Source: Halococcus salsus
Lineage (GTDB): Archaea > Halobacteriota > Halobacteria > Halobacteriales > Halococcaceae
Length of the DNA: 64,000 nt
NCBI RefSeq assembly: GCF_009900715.1
Contig: NZ_JAAAJC010000001.1
Location: forward strand, 1,320,277 to 1,384,276
Direction of reading: 5' to 3'
In this document: one piece after another, positions 8,710 through 18,282 of the stretch
Layout of the letters: every line of letters starts with the position of its first letter
Numbering within the stretch: position 1 is the stretch's first letter
Notes under the pieces: model-generated
Told to the model about the DNA's origin: nothing
Database searches by the model: none
The model's input: only the letters and a program-made list of their open reading frames with translations
Made by a program: the position numbers and the translations under genes

Positions 8710-9696
8710 ATGTCCGTGCCACTCACCGTTCTCAGTACTGGAGGAACGATCGCAAGTACGTCCGGCGAAACCGGCGCGACGCCGAGCAAGAGCGGTGACG
8801 ACCTCGTTGCGGCCGTTCCGGAACTCGCCTCGTATGCGGACATCGAGGTGGTGGAAGTGGTACAGACACCCAGCTTCGACATGGACCTCGGGTCCCTCGC
8901 GACGATCGCAAAGCGGATTCGAACGGCCGTCGAGAACGGCGCGGAAGGGGCCATCGTCACTCACGGGACCGATACGATGGAGGAGTCCGCGTACTACCTC
9001 GACCTCGTGCTCGATCTCGACGCGCCAGTCGTTCTGACAGGGGCGCAGCGGCGGCCGGACGAGGTGAGCCCCGATGGACCGAGCAATCTCCTTACCGCAG
9101 TGCGGATGGCGAGTCACGAGCGATTTCGTGGAACGGGTGGTGTCTATATCGCCTTCGACGAGGAACTCCACGCTGCCCGTGACGTGACGAAACAGCACAC
9201 GAGCAAGCTCTCGGCGTTCGTCTCACCCGAGAAGTGCCCGATCGCGCGCTCGACCCGCGAGGGGATCCGAGTTCACCGTGAGCCGGGAAGCCGATCGATC
9301 TCGATCGATGCGCTCGCGTCGACGGCTACCGTGCCGATGGTGAAAACCGGGGTCGGTGTCGGTGCACAGCAGGTGACCGACGCTCTCGGGATGGATGCCG
9401 ACGGTATCGTCGTCGAAGGAACCGGTCTCGGCAACACGACGAGCGCACTCGGCGATGCCATCGCCGACGCCATCGAAAGGGGTGTTCCCGTTGTGATAAC
9501 CTCCCGGTGTCAGGCTGGCGTCGTCGCCCCGGTCTACGGAACCGCTGGCGGCGGCGAGACGCTTCGCGCACACGGAGTCATCGAGGGTGGTGATCTCCCG
9601 GCACACAAAGCACGCCTGAAGCTCCTGTTGCTCATCGAAGCCCTCGGAACCGGCGATATGGGTGCTCTCCGCGAGGCTTTCGAGGGAGAGGTTTGA
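8710..9696 (+). CDS. L-asparaginase
   Basis: Hydrolyses L-asparagine to aspartate and ammonia. The 328-residue protein has both catalytic triplets of the bacterial-type asparaginase fold: T10-GGTIAS-T near the N-terminus, and HGTDTMEESA with T87 and D88, plus the paired lysine K161 in DVTKQHTSK. The ATG at 8710 sits right before the first strand (SVPLTVLSTGGT), so upstream starts are not needed. No signal peptide is visible, which favours a cytoplasmic enzyme. It is followed 93 bases later by a polysaccharide-deacetylase-fold gene on the same strand; both act on C-N bonds, but a shared pathway is only a guess. Confidence 0.92.
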   Translation: MSVPLTVLSTGGTIASTSGETGATPSKSGDDLVAAVPELASYADIEVVEVVQTPSFDMDLGSLATIAKRIRTAVENGAEGAIVTHGTDTMEESAYYLDLVLDLDAPVVLTGAQRRPDEVSPDGPSNLLTAVRMASHERFRGTGGVYIAFDEELHAARDVTKQHTSKLSAFVSPEKCPIARSTREGIRVHREPGSRSISIDALASTATVPMVKTGVGVGAQQVTDALGMDADGIVVEGTGLGNTTSALGDAIADAIERGVPVVITSRCQAGVVAPVYGTAGGGETLRAHGVIEGGDLPAHKARLKLLLLIEALGTGDMGALREAFEGEV

Positions 9697-9789
9697 CCAG
9701 ACGGCGTACCACCAGATCGAGTGCTTAGATACCAGCAACGTTTGCGACGACGACCACGGCTATCGGCTCCGCCCGCGAGAGGGAACACG

Positions 9790-10689
9790 ATGGGTGACAT
9801 TGACGTAGCGATCGGCGTCGACGCGGACTGTGTCGCTGGCTGGCTCGGCTCGTACGGCGGTGCGGATTCGCCCGCGGACCTCTCGCGCGGGCTCTCGGCC
9901 GGGAACGAAGGCATCCCACGGATGCTCCAGCTCTTCGAAGACGAGGACATCGACACCTCGTGGTACGTTCCTGGCCACACTATCGAGACGTTTCGAGAAG
10001 AGATCCAAGCGGTCGCGGACGCCGGTCACGAGATCGGTGTCCACGGCTACTCCCACGAGAACCCGACCGACCTCTCGCGCGAGCAGGAGGACGAGATCCT
10101 CCAGCTCTCGATCGATCTCGTCGAGGAGGTGACCGGTGAGAAACCGGTCGGTCACCGAGCGAGCTGGTGGGAGTTCAGCGAGAACACGCCGGAACTCGTC
10201 GAGAAGTACGACTTCCTCTACGACAGTAGCCTCATGGAACGGGAGTTCGAGCCGGGCTACATGCGGAAGGGCGACAGCTGGGAGAAGATCAAGTACGACC
10301 AGGACCCCGATTCGTGGACGACACCGTACGAGTATGGCGAAGAAACGGACGTCGTGGAGATACCGATCAGCTGGTATCGCGACGACATCCCGGCGATGCT
10401 CTTCATCAAACAGCCGCTCTATCACGCTGGGTACAAGGACCCCGAGATGATGTACGAACAGTACTACAAGCGGCAGTTCGACTATCTCTACAACCGCCGG
10501 GGTGCCGGAGTCTACACGTTCACGATCCACCCCGATCTGCACGGACTGCCCCACATGATCCCGCACCTCGAAGACTTCATCACCTACGTCAAGAGCCACG
10601 AGAACGCCGACTTCGTCACCCTGGAGGAGGTTGCCCGAAAATACGACGACGACCCGTCCGTCTACGAAGCACACGGCGAGTACATCTAA
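9790..10689 (+). CDS. Polysaccharide deacetylase family (NodB-like) hydrolase
   Basis: 299 residues with the NodB metal site: Asp pair in IGVDADCVAGW (residues 7-17), the HGYSHENP His-x3-His motif, GHRASWWEF, and a late TFTIHPDLHG. The arrangement resembles the PuuE/HpPgdA branch, whose members act on acylated small molecules or cell-envelope glycans. There is no signal peptide or membrane anchor, so a cytoplasmic substrate is more likely than an external polymer. The ATG at 9790 immediately precedes the first beta strand. The true substrate is not clear from sequence or context. Confidence 0.82.
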   Translation: MGDIDVAIGVDADCVAGWLGSYGGADSPADLSRGLSAGNEGIPRMLQLFEDEDIDTSWYVPGHTIETFREEIQAVADAGHEIGVHGYSHENPTDLSREQEDEILQLSIDLVEEVTGEKPVGHRASWWEFSENTPELVEKYDFLYDSSLMEREFEPGYMRKGDSWEKIKYDQDPDSWTTPYEYGEETDVVEIPISWYRDDIPAMLFIKQPLYHAGYKDPEMMYEQYYKRQFDYLYNRRGAGVYTFTIHPDLHGLPHMIPHLEDFITYVKSHENADFVTLEEVARKYDDDPSVYEAHGEYI

Positions 10690-10719
10690 ACGACGGTCGA
10701 CTCCCTCGGAGGGAGACCG

Positions 10720-11451
10720 TCACCGAAACTGCGTTCCACCGTTGACGTTGAGTATCTCGCCTTGGAGGTACTCGTTCTCCAGTACGTACCTGACGGTGTG
10801 AGCGACGTCTTCCGGTTTGCACGCATACTGAGGGAGATGGGTGTCGAGGTTCTCGTGCCCACGGAATTCTATCGCCTCTAGATGCTCCAGGATGGCATCG
10901 TTGAGACTGGTTTCGACGGGGCCAGGTGCGACGGCGTTGACTTGGAGGCCGTCTCCACCGTATTCGCGAGCCAACGACCGGGTGAGACCGTGCAGACCGG
11001 CCTTGCTCGCTGCATAGCTCGCGTCGACCGTCCCACCGGTGCCCCCGATGCTGGAGAGAAACACGATGTCCCCGTCGGGCTCGAGGTGTGGGATCGCGGC
11101 CCGTGCAACGTAGAACGCCCCCGAGAGGTTCGTTTCGAGGACACGGTTCCACTGCTCGTCGTCGATGTCGGTTGCGAGGTCCGGGTCGACGATACCGGCG
11201 TTGTTGACGACCGCGTCGAGTTCACCGAACTCATCGACGACGGTCGCGACCATGGATTCGACGTCCGCCGAGTCGCCGACGTCGGCCCTCACTGCGATCG
11301 CGTCTCCTCCATCGCTTTCGATGTCGTCGACGACGTCAGCAGCGGCATCTTCGGCGGTCCGATAGTTGACCGCGATGTCGTGGTCCGGCGCGAGTGAACA
11401 CGCTATCGAGCGTCCGATACCACGGCTTGCACCGGTGATGAGTACAGCCAT
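10720..11451 (-). CDS. Classical SDR oxidoreductase (FabG-like)
   Basis: 243 residues with the full classical SDR set: TGASRGIG (6-13), NNAG (83-86), catalytic Ser in FLSSIGG (133-134), Y146-AAS-K150, and the APGPVET loop. It would use NAD(P) to reduce or oxidise a keto/hydroxy substrate, as in 3-oxoacyl reduction. The C-terminal EILNVNGGT matches the FabG tetramer face. There is no neighbouring fatty-acid or polyester gene, so the substrate remains open. It is convergent with the deacetylase-like gene (30 bases between stops). Confidence 0.87.
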   Translation of the reverse strand: MAVLITGASRGIGRSIACSLAPDHDIAVNYRTAEDAAADVVDDIESDGGDAIAVRADVGDSADVESMVATVVDEFGELDAVVNNAGIVDPDLATDIDDEQWNRVLETNLSGAFYVARAAIPHLEPDGDIVFLSSIGGTGGTVDASYAASKAGLHGLTRSLAREYGGDGLQVNAVAPGPVETSLNDAILEHLEAIEFRGHENLDTHLPQYACKPEDVAHTVRYVLENEYLQGEILNVNGGTQFR

Positions 11452-11597
11452 CTAACATCCCATTGTACTACCCGATGGTTAAGCGATTCGCGATCGCTCT
11501 CCGGCGGATCGGTTAGAAGAAAAAAGCGGACCGATCAGGCGTGGTTCCCGTTCATCGTCGGCGAACGGTTATCACACTCCGCCGCCTCTCGGAAGCG

Positions 11598-11789
11598 ATG
11601 AGGGACGTGTTCAGAAAGCTCGGTCGTCAGGCCGAGCGGTTCAAACGGAACATGGACGGGGGGATGGAGGAGAACGCGGACTACGAGTGCAAAGCGTGTG
11701 AGGCGCGGTTCGCGACGAACAGGGAGCGCTGCCCGAACTGCGGGTCGGAGGCGGTCGCACCGACGAGAAACGAAGCAGGATCCGGCTGA
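11598..11789 (+). CDS. Small zinc-ribbon protein
   Basis: 63 residues starting at [11 protein letters not shown]. An N-terminal basic amphipathic helix (1-21) is followed by a rubredoxin-like zinc knuckle with CKAC and CPNCG separated by 12 residues, and a short polar tail. Four cysteines should bind one zinc ion. Such haloarchaeal microproteins are common but largely uncharacterised. The start at 11598 is preferred over upstream alternatives because the segment before it lacks protein-like character. Confidence 0.7.
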   Translation: MRDVFRKLGRQAERFKRNMDGGMEENADYECKACEARFATNRERCPNCGSEAVAPTRNEAGSG

Positions 11790-12057
11790 TCCCGTTCTCA
11801 CCACCTCCACGACGGAGACGACTCACCCCGAGAACCGCTCTGCAACTGTGCTCGCCGAAGAGCAGTCTACGACGGCCGAGACCCTCGAATCGATAGTCGG
11901 TCCCGCGAGTTCCTCGTCCGTTCGGATCCCGGTCCCAACTGCTAATACGAGGTGGGGTCAATGCGGAAGCAAATGGTTCACGTCCCGAATCCCACAGCCA
12001 CGAGAACGGTCGCCCGGTCGACACCCAGCACGACCTCCAGCAACGGGTGAGTTGAGT

Positions 12058-13314
12058 GTGAACCCCCGCTCTCTGCTCGTCGTTCTGGTGGTCGCGTCGA
12101 TGCTGCTGGCCGGCTGTAGCTTCCTCTCCCAGGCACCCGAGGACACCTCGACGGCGGTCCCGGCGACGAACAACACGAGTACGGTGTCGACTGGCTCCAC
12201 GGCTTCCACTACGGGGACACCACCCTCGACATCAGTAGCAACGTCCACTTCCACGTCGACGTCGATCAGCACGGCAACTCCGGCGCCGAACGGTACGTCG
12301 GCGCTCACACCTCCATCGACCGAGACGGAAACGGACACGGCCCTTCCGACAACCGAAACGGCGACGTCGACGGATACGGCGACCCCAACTGAGACGGCAA
12401 CGCCAACCCCCACCGAAACACCGACACCGACCCAAACAGCAACACCGACACCGACCGAAACGGCGACACCAATACTGACACAAACAGCAACACCGACCCA
12501 AACAGCAACCCCGACACCGACCCAAACAGCAACTGAAACGGCAACGCCGACTCCGACACCAACTGAAACAGCGACGCCAACGTCGACACCGACGCCGACC
12601 CCGACACGGATGGAGACGGCAGCGGAGACGGACTCGTCCCGCGAAGGCTGGTACAACGTGACCATCGTCGCGGATGGGTCGGGTGGCTCGTACTACCGAA
12701 TGTACGGGGGTACTGGCCCGGACATCGAGCTGGGGGCGGAAGCCGATACCGATGACTCGGCCAGTTACGAGGACCGAGTGGTCCTCGACGACCCCTACTA
12801 CGCCGAAGGGTTCGTCGGGGACAACGGGGTCGATAGCTACCAGTACAGACCGACCATCGCGGGCGACCCTTCCCTCGGCTTCGTCAACGACGGTGACGTC
12901 CCGCTCGAAGTGTACCTGAACGGCGAGCTGTACGAGACGGTCGAACCGGGCCAAGGAACGGACGGCGAGCGCGTCGACCCCGACGCCCCGTCGAACGGTG
13001 AGAACTTCATCACGGTCGAGGCGGTCGGCGATGGGGCCTCGAACTACACGCTCATGGCTGGAGAAGCTGGCACGATGCCGTTCTACTACGAAAGCGAGGC
13101 GAACCCGGGAACCACGGCCGAGAACCCCGATTACACGGGGAGGGTGTCAGGGGCGTACGGGTTCGTCGGCGCTGGTGGCGTCGATACGTACTCGACTGAC
13201 GGTACACTCTACAGCATCGAAAACGAGGGGTCGGCAACGCTGAAAGTCTCCCAAAACGGCGAGGTGTGGGCCACCGTCCAACCGGGGGAGACGATAGAGC
13301 CCTCGTACGAATAG
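12058..13314 (+). CDS. Secreted lipoprotein with Thr/Pro repeat linker and duplicated C-terminal domain
   Basis: 418 residues from a GTG at 12058. The signal peptide ([16 protein letters not shown]) ends in a lipobox with C20, so the protein should be lipid-anchored on the outer face of the membrane. Residues 25-100 are Ser/Thr-rich. Residues 100-183 consist of short TETATPTP and TQTATPTP units, likely O-glycosylated in haloarchaea and acting as a stalk. The C-terminal 230 residues contain two related beta-rich halves: one has [14 protein letters not shown] followed by [14 protein letters not shown], the other has [14 protein letters not shown] followed by [15 protein letters not shown] do not recognise the domain. 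Confidence 0.8.
   Translation: MNPRSLLVVLVVASMLLAGCSFLSQAPEDTSTAVPATNNTSTVSTGSTASTTGTPPSTSVATSTSTSTSISTATPAPNGTSALTPPSTETETDTALPTTETATSTDTATPTETATPTPTETPTPTQTATPTPTETATPILTQTATPTQTATPTPTQTATETATPTPTPTETATPTSTPTPTPTRMETAAETDSSREGWYNVTIVADGSGGSYYRMYGGTGPDIELGAEADTDDSASYEDRVVLDDPYYAEGFVGDNGVDSYQYRPTIAGDPSLGFVNDGDVPLEVYLNGELYETVEPGQGTDGERVDPDAPSNGENFITVEAVGDGASNYTLMAGEAGTMPFYYESEANPGTTAENPDYTGRVSGAYGFVGAGGVDTYSTDGTLYSIENEGSATLKVSQNGEVWATVQPGETIEPSYE
12360..12607 (+). repeat. Degenerate tandem repeat encoding Thr/Pro stalk
   Basis: Many copies of units such as acaccgacc and caaacagcaa follow each other, encoding alternating Thr-Pro and Thr-Ala/Gln-Thr blocks. Units vary slightly and are in frame. 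The tract could change length by slippage or unequal recombination without breaking the frame. Confidence 0.75.
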
Positions 13315-13342
13315 GGGCCACTCGATAGCTTCCAATCGAGGG

Positions 13343-14740
13343 TCAGAGCGCGTTCTCGATCGTGGTCGCGACCTCGCGAGCCGTCTCCGCGAGCGGCTCG
13401 GAAACGTGGCCCGCCGAAACAGCACTGTCGAGCTCGGCATCGTCCACACGCTCGATCCGGCCGTCGGCGTGCTTCACGACGTCCACGTGGAGGTCGACGT
13501 AGCGAGCGGCGGTCGGGAAGACCTCGACCGGCGTACAGATGTTGACGTAGGTCCCTCGACGCTCTCCATTCGCATCCCGATAGACGGTCGGATACCACCA
13601 CTTCCCCTCGGTGAACTTCGTCGTCGCTGTATCGCCAGCACGGCGCTCGGTTCCCAGTGCATCGTAGGTTCCCCCAGGCGTCATCTCCCGCCGAACGGTG
13701 ACACTCGACTCGTCGCGGTCGGTCACGAGGCCCTCACCCAACGTGATTCGACGGCCATCCGGCTTCCCGTGGACGATCTTCACGTCGTCGTCCTCGTCCG
13801 GCCCGAACTGCCGGGCGATCGTCGCGAACGGAAACTCGGATTCCGCGCTGTCGTCCAGATCGCACACCGCCTCTACGAGTTCGACAGCAGCGCTCGCGTC
13901 CGTACTCCCGGCTTTGATACGGTGGTGGCCGGCCATCGTCGGGCAGACGGCCCGGCGAGCGTCGTCGAGCGCAAAGCGCGACGCACGGCCGAACCAGATC
14001 CAGGTCGTCGCGCACTCGTTCCAGACGACGCCGGGTTCGTCCTGACTCTCGGGTGCGTCGGAGAGCGCCGCATCGATAGCCGTGGCTCGGTCGCTCGCGG
14101 ACGCGAGGGCGTCCGAAAGCGCGGCGAACTCCGCGTCGTCGCTCGCGTCCATCCAGCGTGCTCGCCAACCGTCCGGTGGATCGTTCGGGAGGAGGTCAGT
14201 GAGATCCGCGGCCATACCCGGTCGTGCCGACGTCTCTCCGGACCCATCGTGCACGAGTTGGACCAAACGGCCACCCGCTTCGAGGTGCGTATCGAGCACT
14301 GGACGGTCGTCGCTCCACGGCGGCACAGGGTCGACGACCTGCACGCTGAGTCGGTCGTCCTCCTCGATCTGGTGGTCCGTGTTCGAATCCGGAAGGAATC
14401 CCGAACGACTGCCACAGTCCACAACAGCACCGCCCTTGACCGTCTCGGTGACCTGCCCCGTGAACACCGCCTCACGCGGCATCTCCACGAACCAGCTGAA
14501 GGTATCCGTTTCGAGGCTAGCGAGATGGGTCGCTGCGGCGTTCACCGCCGTGGAGTCACCGTGGATGCCGATGCCCTGTCGGTCATCGGTCGTCTCGATC
14601 GTGACGTCGGATCCCTCGACGGCGAACCCACCGTCGAAGCGCTCCTGGATAGTGGGGGATGCCTGCACGACCGTGTGACCGGCCTCGCGGAAGAGGTGGG
14701 TCAGTGCAGTGGCGTAGATGCCACGAATTCGAGCCTTCAT
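13343..14740 (-). CDS. FAU-1 family RNA-binding protein / ribonuclease
   Basis: 465 residues, matching the archaeal FAU-1 (AU-1) family, described as binding AU-rich RNA and acting in 5S rRNA maturation as an RNase E/G-like enzyme. The N-terminus (MKARIRGIYATALTHLF) is characteristic. An S1-like segment follows, with VFTGQVTETVKGGAVVDCG around residues 95-115. The C-terminal part (about 330-440) is a DUF402-like domain with GKWWYPTVYRDANGE and a string of Asp residues (YVDLHVDVVKHADG). The start codon overlaps the stop of a 29-codon upstream reading frame (ATGA), suggesting translational coupling. Confidence 0.88.
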   Translation of the reverse strand: MKARIRGIYATALTHLFREAGHTVVQASPTIQERFDGGFAVEGSDVTIETTDDRQGIGIHGDSTAVNAAATHLASLETDTFSWFVEMPREAVFTGQVTETVKGGAVVDCGSRSGFLPDSNTDHQIEEDDRLSVQVVDPVPPWSDDRPVLDTHLEAGGRLVQLVHDGSGETSARPGMAADLTDLLPNDPPDGWRARWMDASDDAEFAALSDALASASDRATAIDAALSDAPESQDEPGVVWNECATTWIWFGRASRFALDDARRAVCPTMAGHHRIKAGSTDASAAVELVEAVCDLDDSAESEFPFATIARQFGPDEDDDVKIVHGKPDGRRITLGEGLVTDRDESSVTVRREMTPGGTYDALGTERRAGDTATTKFTEGKWWYPTVYRDANGERRGTYVNICTPVEVFPTAARYVDLHVDVVKHADGRIERVDDAELDSAVSAGHVSEPLAETAREVATTIENAL

Positions 14741-14826
14741 AGCGCGTCGGACACGCTAACACGCTGATGAGGGGGCCTATCGGGGAACCGGTTTTCGAGA
14801 ACCGTGGGAGCTTCGTCTTCACTCAT
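14737..14826 (-). CDS. Possible 29-residue leader ORF coupled to FAU-1
   Basis: A short frame beginning MSEDEAPTVLENRF ends in a TGA that shares bases with the ATG of the FAU-1 gene. The acidic N-terminus looks haloarchaeal. The overlap arrangement suggests that ribosomes ending on this peptide could restart on FAU-1. Protein support is weak because of its length. Confidence 0.35.
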   Translation of the reverse strand: MSEDEAPTVLENRFPDRPPHQRVSVSDAL

Positions 14827-14969
14827 ATGTGGTGTGGAGCCGCCTCGTCCCCAGCAACGTTTCGATTGGGCGACCGAGCAGCATGGACCGAAGGTTGAAT
14901 TCGAAGAAAACGGTTCGACTCGCACCCGTAGTCGGCGATTCCGGCTTGTCCAGAGTGCGTAGCGCCGAA

Positions 14970-15110
14970 TCACGACCGCAGCGCTACGACGATGAGCGCA
15001 GCGAGGAAGAGCGGGAGCGATCGCAGGTGACGCAAAGAACGCGATTCGAACTCGAAAACACGGCGGAGTCCCTTGGAGAGCCGCTTCCAGATCGAGACCA
15101 TACACTCCAT
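14970..15110 (-). CDS. Possible tail-anchored small membrane protein
   Basis: From the ATG at 15110 this frame gives 46 residues: a basic amphipathic part (VSIWKRLSKGLRRVFEF) followed by a C-terminal hydrophobic run (LPLFLAALIVVAL) and a final Arg-Ser. That pattern is reasonable for a tail-anchored peptide, but no family is recognised and the region is otherwise poor in coding signals. Confidence 0.3.
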   Translation of the reverse strand: MECMVSIWKRLSKGLRRVFEFESRSLRHLRSLPLFLAALIVVALRS

Positions 15111-15229
15111 GCTGGAAGCGACGCAAGTCGATACGTCGTCCGGTTCGCCTTTCAACCGAGTCGAGCCGGTGGAGCGGAACGGATCCATGGTGATCGAGTG
15201 TGATGCCCGAAGAGAATATTACCGTGCCG

Positions 15230-15235
15230 TTTAAT
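15230..15235 (+). promoter_or_regulatory. TATA box of the NhaC gene
   Basis: The sequence tttaat lies 28-33 bases before the ATG at 15263, matching the archaeal TATA position for a leaderless or nearly leaderless transcript. GC-rich sequence on both sides makes it stand out. Confidence 0.45.
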
Positions 15236-15262
15236 GCTCTTCAGTAATTGTGTTCGGCGTAG

Positions 15263-16714
15263 ATGGGTTCGTTCGACGCAGACTTCCCGACTGATGGGTC
15301 CCGTTTCGGCGGACAGCAGCCGTCGGTCCTCCAGGCACTCGCTCCACTGCTCGGTATCGTCATCTTCCTCGGCGTCGGCTCCGGTATACTGGGGCTCGCC
15401 CCACACGGACCACTGCTCTGGAGCATCGTTCTGACCGGGTTGGTCGGTCGGTACTGGATGGACCTTTCGTTCGAGGAGCTTTACGACGGTGTCGAGGACA
15501 GTCTTGAGATGGGACTGCAGGCGGTCCTGATCATTCTCGTCATCTACGCCCTCATCGCCACCTGGGTGAGCGCGGGGACGATTCCGGGGATGATGTACTA
15601 CGGGCTCTCGGTACTCACGCCGACCGTGTTCCTCCCGACGACGGTCCTCCTCTCGGCTGTCGTTGCGTTCTCTATCGGGTCCTCGTGGACGACTGCGGGC
15701 ACGCTCGGTATCGCCTTCGTCGGCATCGGTTCCGGACTCGGGATCCCAGCGCCGATGACCGCGGGAGCCATTCTCTCTGGGGCGTACGCAGGCGACAAGC
15801 AGTCACCCCTCTCGGACACGACGAACCTCGCGGCGGGCGTGACGAACACCGACCTCTACGACCACATTCGAGCGATGCGCCTCGGGACAGCCCTCGCCCT
15901 CGGGGTCTCGGTCGTCATCTTCGCCTACCTCGGGCTGCGGACGACCGGGACCATCCCGGCTGGACGCGTCGACGAAATTCGAGGGACGCTCGTCGGTACG
16001 TACGACCTCTCGGTGCTCGTGTTCTTCCCGCTGCTCGTGACGTTCGGGTTCGCGTTGTACGGCTATCCGGCGCTCTCGTCGCTCATCGCCGGTGTTTTCG
16101 CGGGGGTTGGAACGACTATCCTGCTTCAAGAGCCATCGTTTACTGCTGCGTGGGAGGTGTTCCTGAACGGCACGACCCCCGAGACGGGGAGCGAAGCGGT
16201 GAACTCGTTGCTCGCGAGCGGGGGACTCACCGGTTCCGCGTGGACGGTCGCCGTCGTGGTCGCCGCACTCTCGCTCGGCGGACTTCTAGAACGAACTGGC
16301 ATCCTCGCGGTACTCGCACGTTCGCTCGAACGTTCGATTCGGGGCGCAAGCAGCCTCGTCGCCGCCACTGGTGTCTCGGCTATCGTCGTGAATCTCTTCT
16401 CGGCCCAACAGTACATGAGCATCGCCGTGCCCGGCATGAGCCTCCGAAATCTCTACACGGAGTACGGACTCGACAGTTCGGCACTCTCACAAGCCATCGA
16501 GTCCGCCGGCACGCCGACCGGCGCGCTGATCCCGTGGCACGCCGGTGGTGTATACATGGCGAGCGTACTCGGTGTGGCGACGCTCCAGTACGCGCCGTAC
16601 TACTTCTTCGGCTATCTCTCGCCGCTCATCCTCTTCGTGATGGCGATAACCGGGCGTGGGATAGCGACCGAAGACGGCGAATCGCTCGACACCGTCCCAA
16701 CAGCGAACGATTGA
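15263..16714 (+). CDS. nhaC: NhaC family Na+/H+ antiporter
   Basis: 483 residues with about 11-12 membrane helices. It should export Na+ in exchange for H+, an important task in a halophile. Family features include SSWTTAGTLGIAFVGIG, the gating segment GAYAGDKQSPLSDTTNLAAG, and the late LFSAQQYMSIAVPG motif that matches the NhaC/CitMHS-like core. The N-terminal 25 residues are soluble. The start is the only good ATG and has a well-placed TATA element. A second, unrelated Na+/H+ antiporter of the CPA1 type lies 2.3 kb downstream. Confidence 0.9.
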   Translation: MGSFDADFPTDGSRFGGQQPSVLQALAPLLGIVIFLGVGSGILGLAPHGPLLWSIVLTGLVGRYWMDLSFEELYDGVEDSLEMGLQAVLIILVIYALIATWVSAGTIPGMMYYGLSVLTPTVFLPTTVLLSAVVAFSIGSSWTTAGTLGIAFVGIGSGLGIPAPMTAGAILSGAYAGDKQSPLSDTTNLAAGVTNTDLYDHIRAMRLGTALALGVSVVIFAYLGLRTTGTIPAGRVDEIRGTLVGTYDLSVLVFFPLLVTFGFALYGYPALSSLIAGVFAGVGTTILLQEPSFTAAWEVFLNGTTPETGSEAVNSLLASGGLTGSAWTVAVVVAALSLGGLLERTGILAVLARSLERSIRGASSLVAATGVSAIVVNLFSAQQYMSIAVPGMSLRNLYTEYGLDSSALSQAIESAGTPTGALIPWHAGGVYMASVLGVATLQYAPYYFFGYLSPLILFVMAITGRGIATEDGESLDTVPTAND

Positions 16715-16831
16715 GGAACTCGGTATCGTACGCTACGGGACCCTCCTCGGCGGCGCATGAGGTGTTTCGGGACACAACACCTGACGATGGCTTCTTGAAG
16801 GTGGATGAGCCTGCATCCAGCGGTAGAGAAA

Positions 16832-17896
16832 TCATCCCGCCGGACCGACCGGGTCCCGGTACTCGGCGAAGATCTCGATGAGAACGATGAGGAGGCCGAG
16901 GACGACCGGACCGAAGAAGACGCCCATGAACCCGAACACCGCGAGGCCCCCGAAGATCCCGACGATGAACACGCCGGGATTGAGTTGTGCTTCGCGTCCC
17001 CCGATAACCGGGCGCAGATAGTTGTCGGAGAGGCTCACGACGAGCGTGCCGTAGGCGAACAACACCACGGCGATCACAGGTCGATCGACCACGAAGAGGT
17101 ACCCGACGGCGGGGATCCAGACGATGAACGCACCGATAACCGGCAACAGCGACAGTACGGCCGTCACCACCGTCCAGAAGATCGCGTTCGGGACCCCGAG
17201 GACGGCGAAGCCGATTCCGATGAGCACGCCTTGGACGATACCGACCAGGAGGTTCCCGAACAGCACCGCGTACATGAGCCGGTCGATCCAGTCATAGAGC
17301 CGGTCGAACGTCGATACCCGGAGCGGCGAAACGGCCCGTAGCCACGACACCAGGGCCGAACCATCCAAAAGCAGGTAGTAGAGAACGAACAGGAGAACCA
17401 TGAGACCGATGCCGATGTCCGTCACCCTTCCAAAGACGCTCACGAGATTGCTGACGACTCGTGTCGCGTTGTTGAGGAGCGCCGTGGTGTTTCCCCCACT
17501 GGAGCCGCCGAGTGCGGTCGAGGCGTCGAGACCGGACCGCAACAGTAGCTGTCGGAGATCGACCGAGACACCGACTTGCTGACCCAGGAAGTTCTCGAGC
17601 GCCCCCACGCCGACATCCCCGCGGTTGATGGCCGTGAGGATCGATATCGCTTGCCGGACGGCGACCCGAGCGAACACCCCGAGCGGAACGACCACCGCGA
17701 GGAACACACCGACAATGAGGAGGCCTGCCGAGACCCGTGGCCCGACGGAGCGCCGGAGGCGACGCTGAAGCGGATGGAGCAAATACGCGAGGAGAACCGC
17801 AAGCAACAGATACTGCTCGTAGGGAAGAACCATGAGCGTGGCCAGCGCGCCGGAAAGAGCGATCGCGACGAGGAGCACCCGTTGTTCGGTGGACAT
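16832..17896 (-). CDS. AI-2E family transporter
   Basis: 354-residue membrane protein of the TqsA/PerM (AI-2E) family. Helices cluster at residues 7-60, 63-85, 145-170 and 200-330, with the soluble loop between about 85 and 145 that is typical of the family. Named members export autoinducer-2 or act as ion antiporters; the substrate of haloarchaeal members is unknown. Characteristic pieces are LLFVLYYLLLDG and the NAIFWTVVTAVLSLLPVIG segment near the conserved proline kink. It is convergent with NhaC, leaving 117 bases between stops. Confidence 0.85.
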   Translation of the reverse strand: MSTEQRVLLVAIALSGALATLMVLPYEQYLLLAVLLAYLLHPLQRRLRRSVGPRVSAGLLIVGVFLAVVVPLGVFARVAVRQAISILTAINRGDVGVGALENFLGQQVGVSVDLRQLLLRSGLDASTALGGSSGGNTTALLNNATRVVSNLVSVFGRVTDIGIGLMVLLFVLYYLLLDGSALVSWLRAVSPLRVSTFDRLYDWIDRLMYAVLFGNLLVGIVQGVLIGIGFAVLGVPNAIFWTVVTAVLSLLPVIGAFIVWIPAVGYLFVVDRPVIAVVLFAYGTLVVSLSDNYLRPVIGGREAQLNPGVFIVGIFGGLAVFGFMGVFFGPVVLGLLIVLIEIFAEYRDPVGPAG

Positions 17897-18282
17897 GTGC
17901 CTCGCACGATTGGAATGTCCATAAGCGATCAGATACCCCGAAAACGGGCCGCAGTCCGGTCGGAGCTTCGTCTCCGCTCCGAATCAATCGAGAGATGAGT
18001 ATTTTTTATTGACGCTATCGTACCGAGACGGATAGTCGGGACCTGTGCACTCCGGGTTGGTGCTGAGGGCAGTCGGCTCCTACAACCACCACGAAGGAGA
18101 ATACGAGTGTAGTGGTCGACCGCGGGACACCAGGTGCAGGCTTCGTACGGGAGACCACGAAAACATGGGGGTATCTCGCGATGAATCAGCTCGGCATTAG
18201 GCTTTCCTCGCTCGGTCTCGGTTGGGTCGGTGAACCGATAGTGGCAGTACCCACCGAAGCGATCCTCGGCGAGCTACTCGAC
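17897..18282. other. 386-base gap with no gene identified
   Basis: Lies between the start of the AI-2E transporter and the stop of the Tat lipoprotein. The only notable feature is an AT-rich patch (tattttttattg near 18000-18011), about 110 bases upstream of the transporter start. Short open frames on the plus strand here do not look like protein. Confidence 0.45.

Larger units (their letters stand above)
14827..15262. other. Gap of about 430 bases, mostly without a recognisable gene
   Basis: Between the FAU-1 leader and NhaC. The minus strand has one short frame that could encode a tail-anchored peptide (listed separately). The right end holds the NhaC promoter. I see no tRNA or other structured RNA here. 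Confidence 0.5.

Noticed and set aside
12360..12607. Repeated acaccgacc units considered as CRISPR or regulatory repeats
   Set aside because: They lie in frame in a lipoprotein gene and encode a Thr/Pro stalk.
13406..14767. 453-codon plus-strand frame antisense to FAU-1
   Set aside because: FAU-1 motifs on the minus strand are complete; the plus reading has no recognisable segment.
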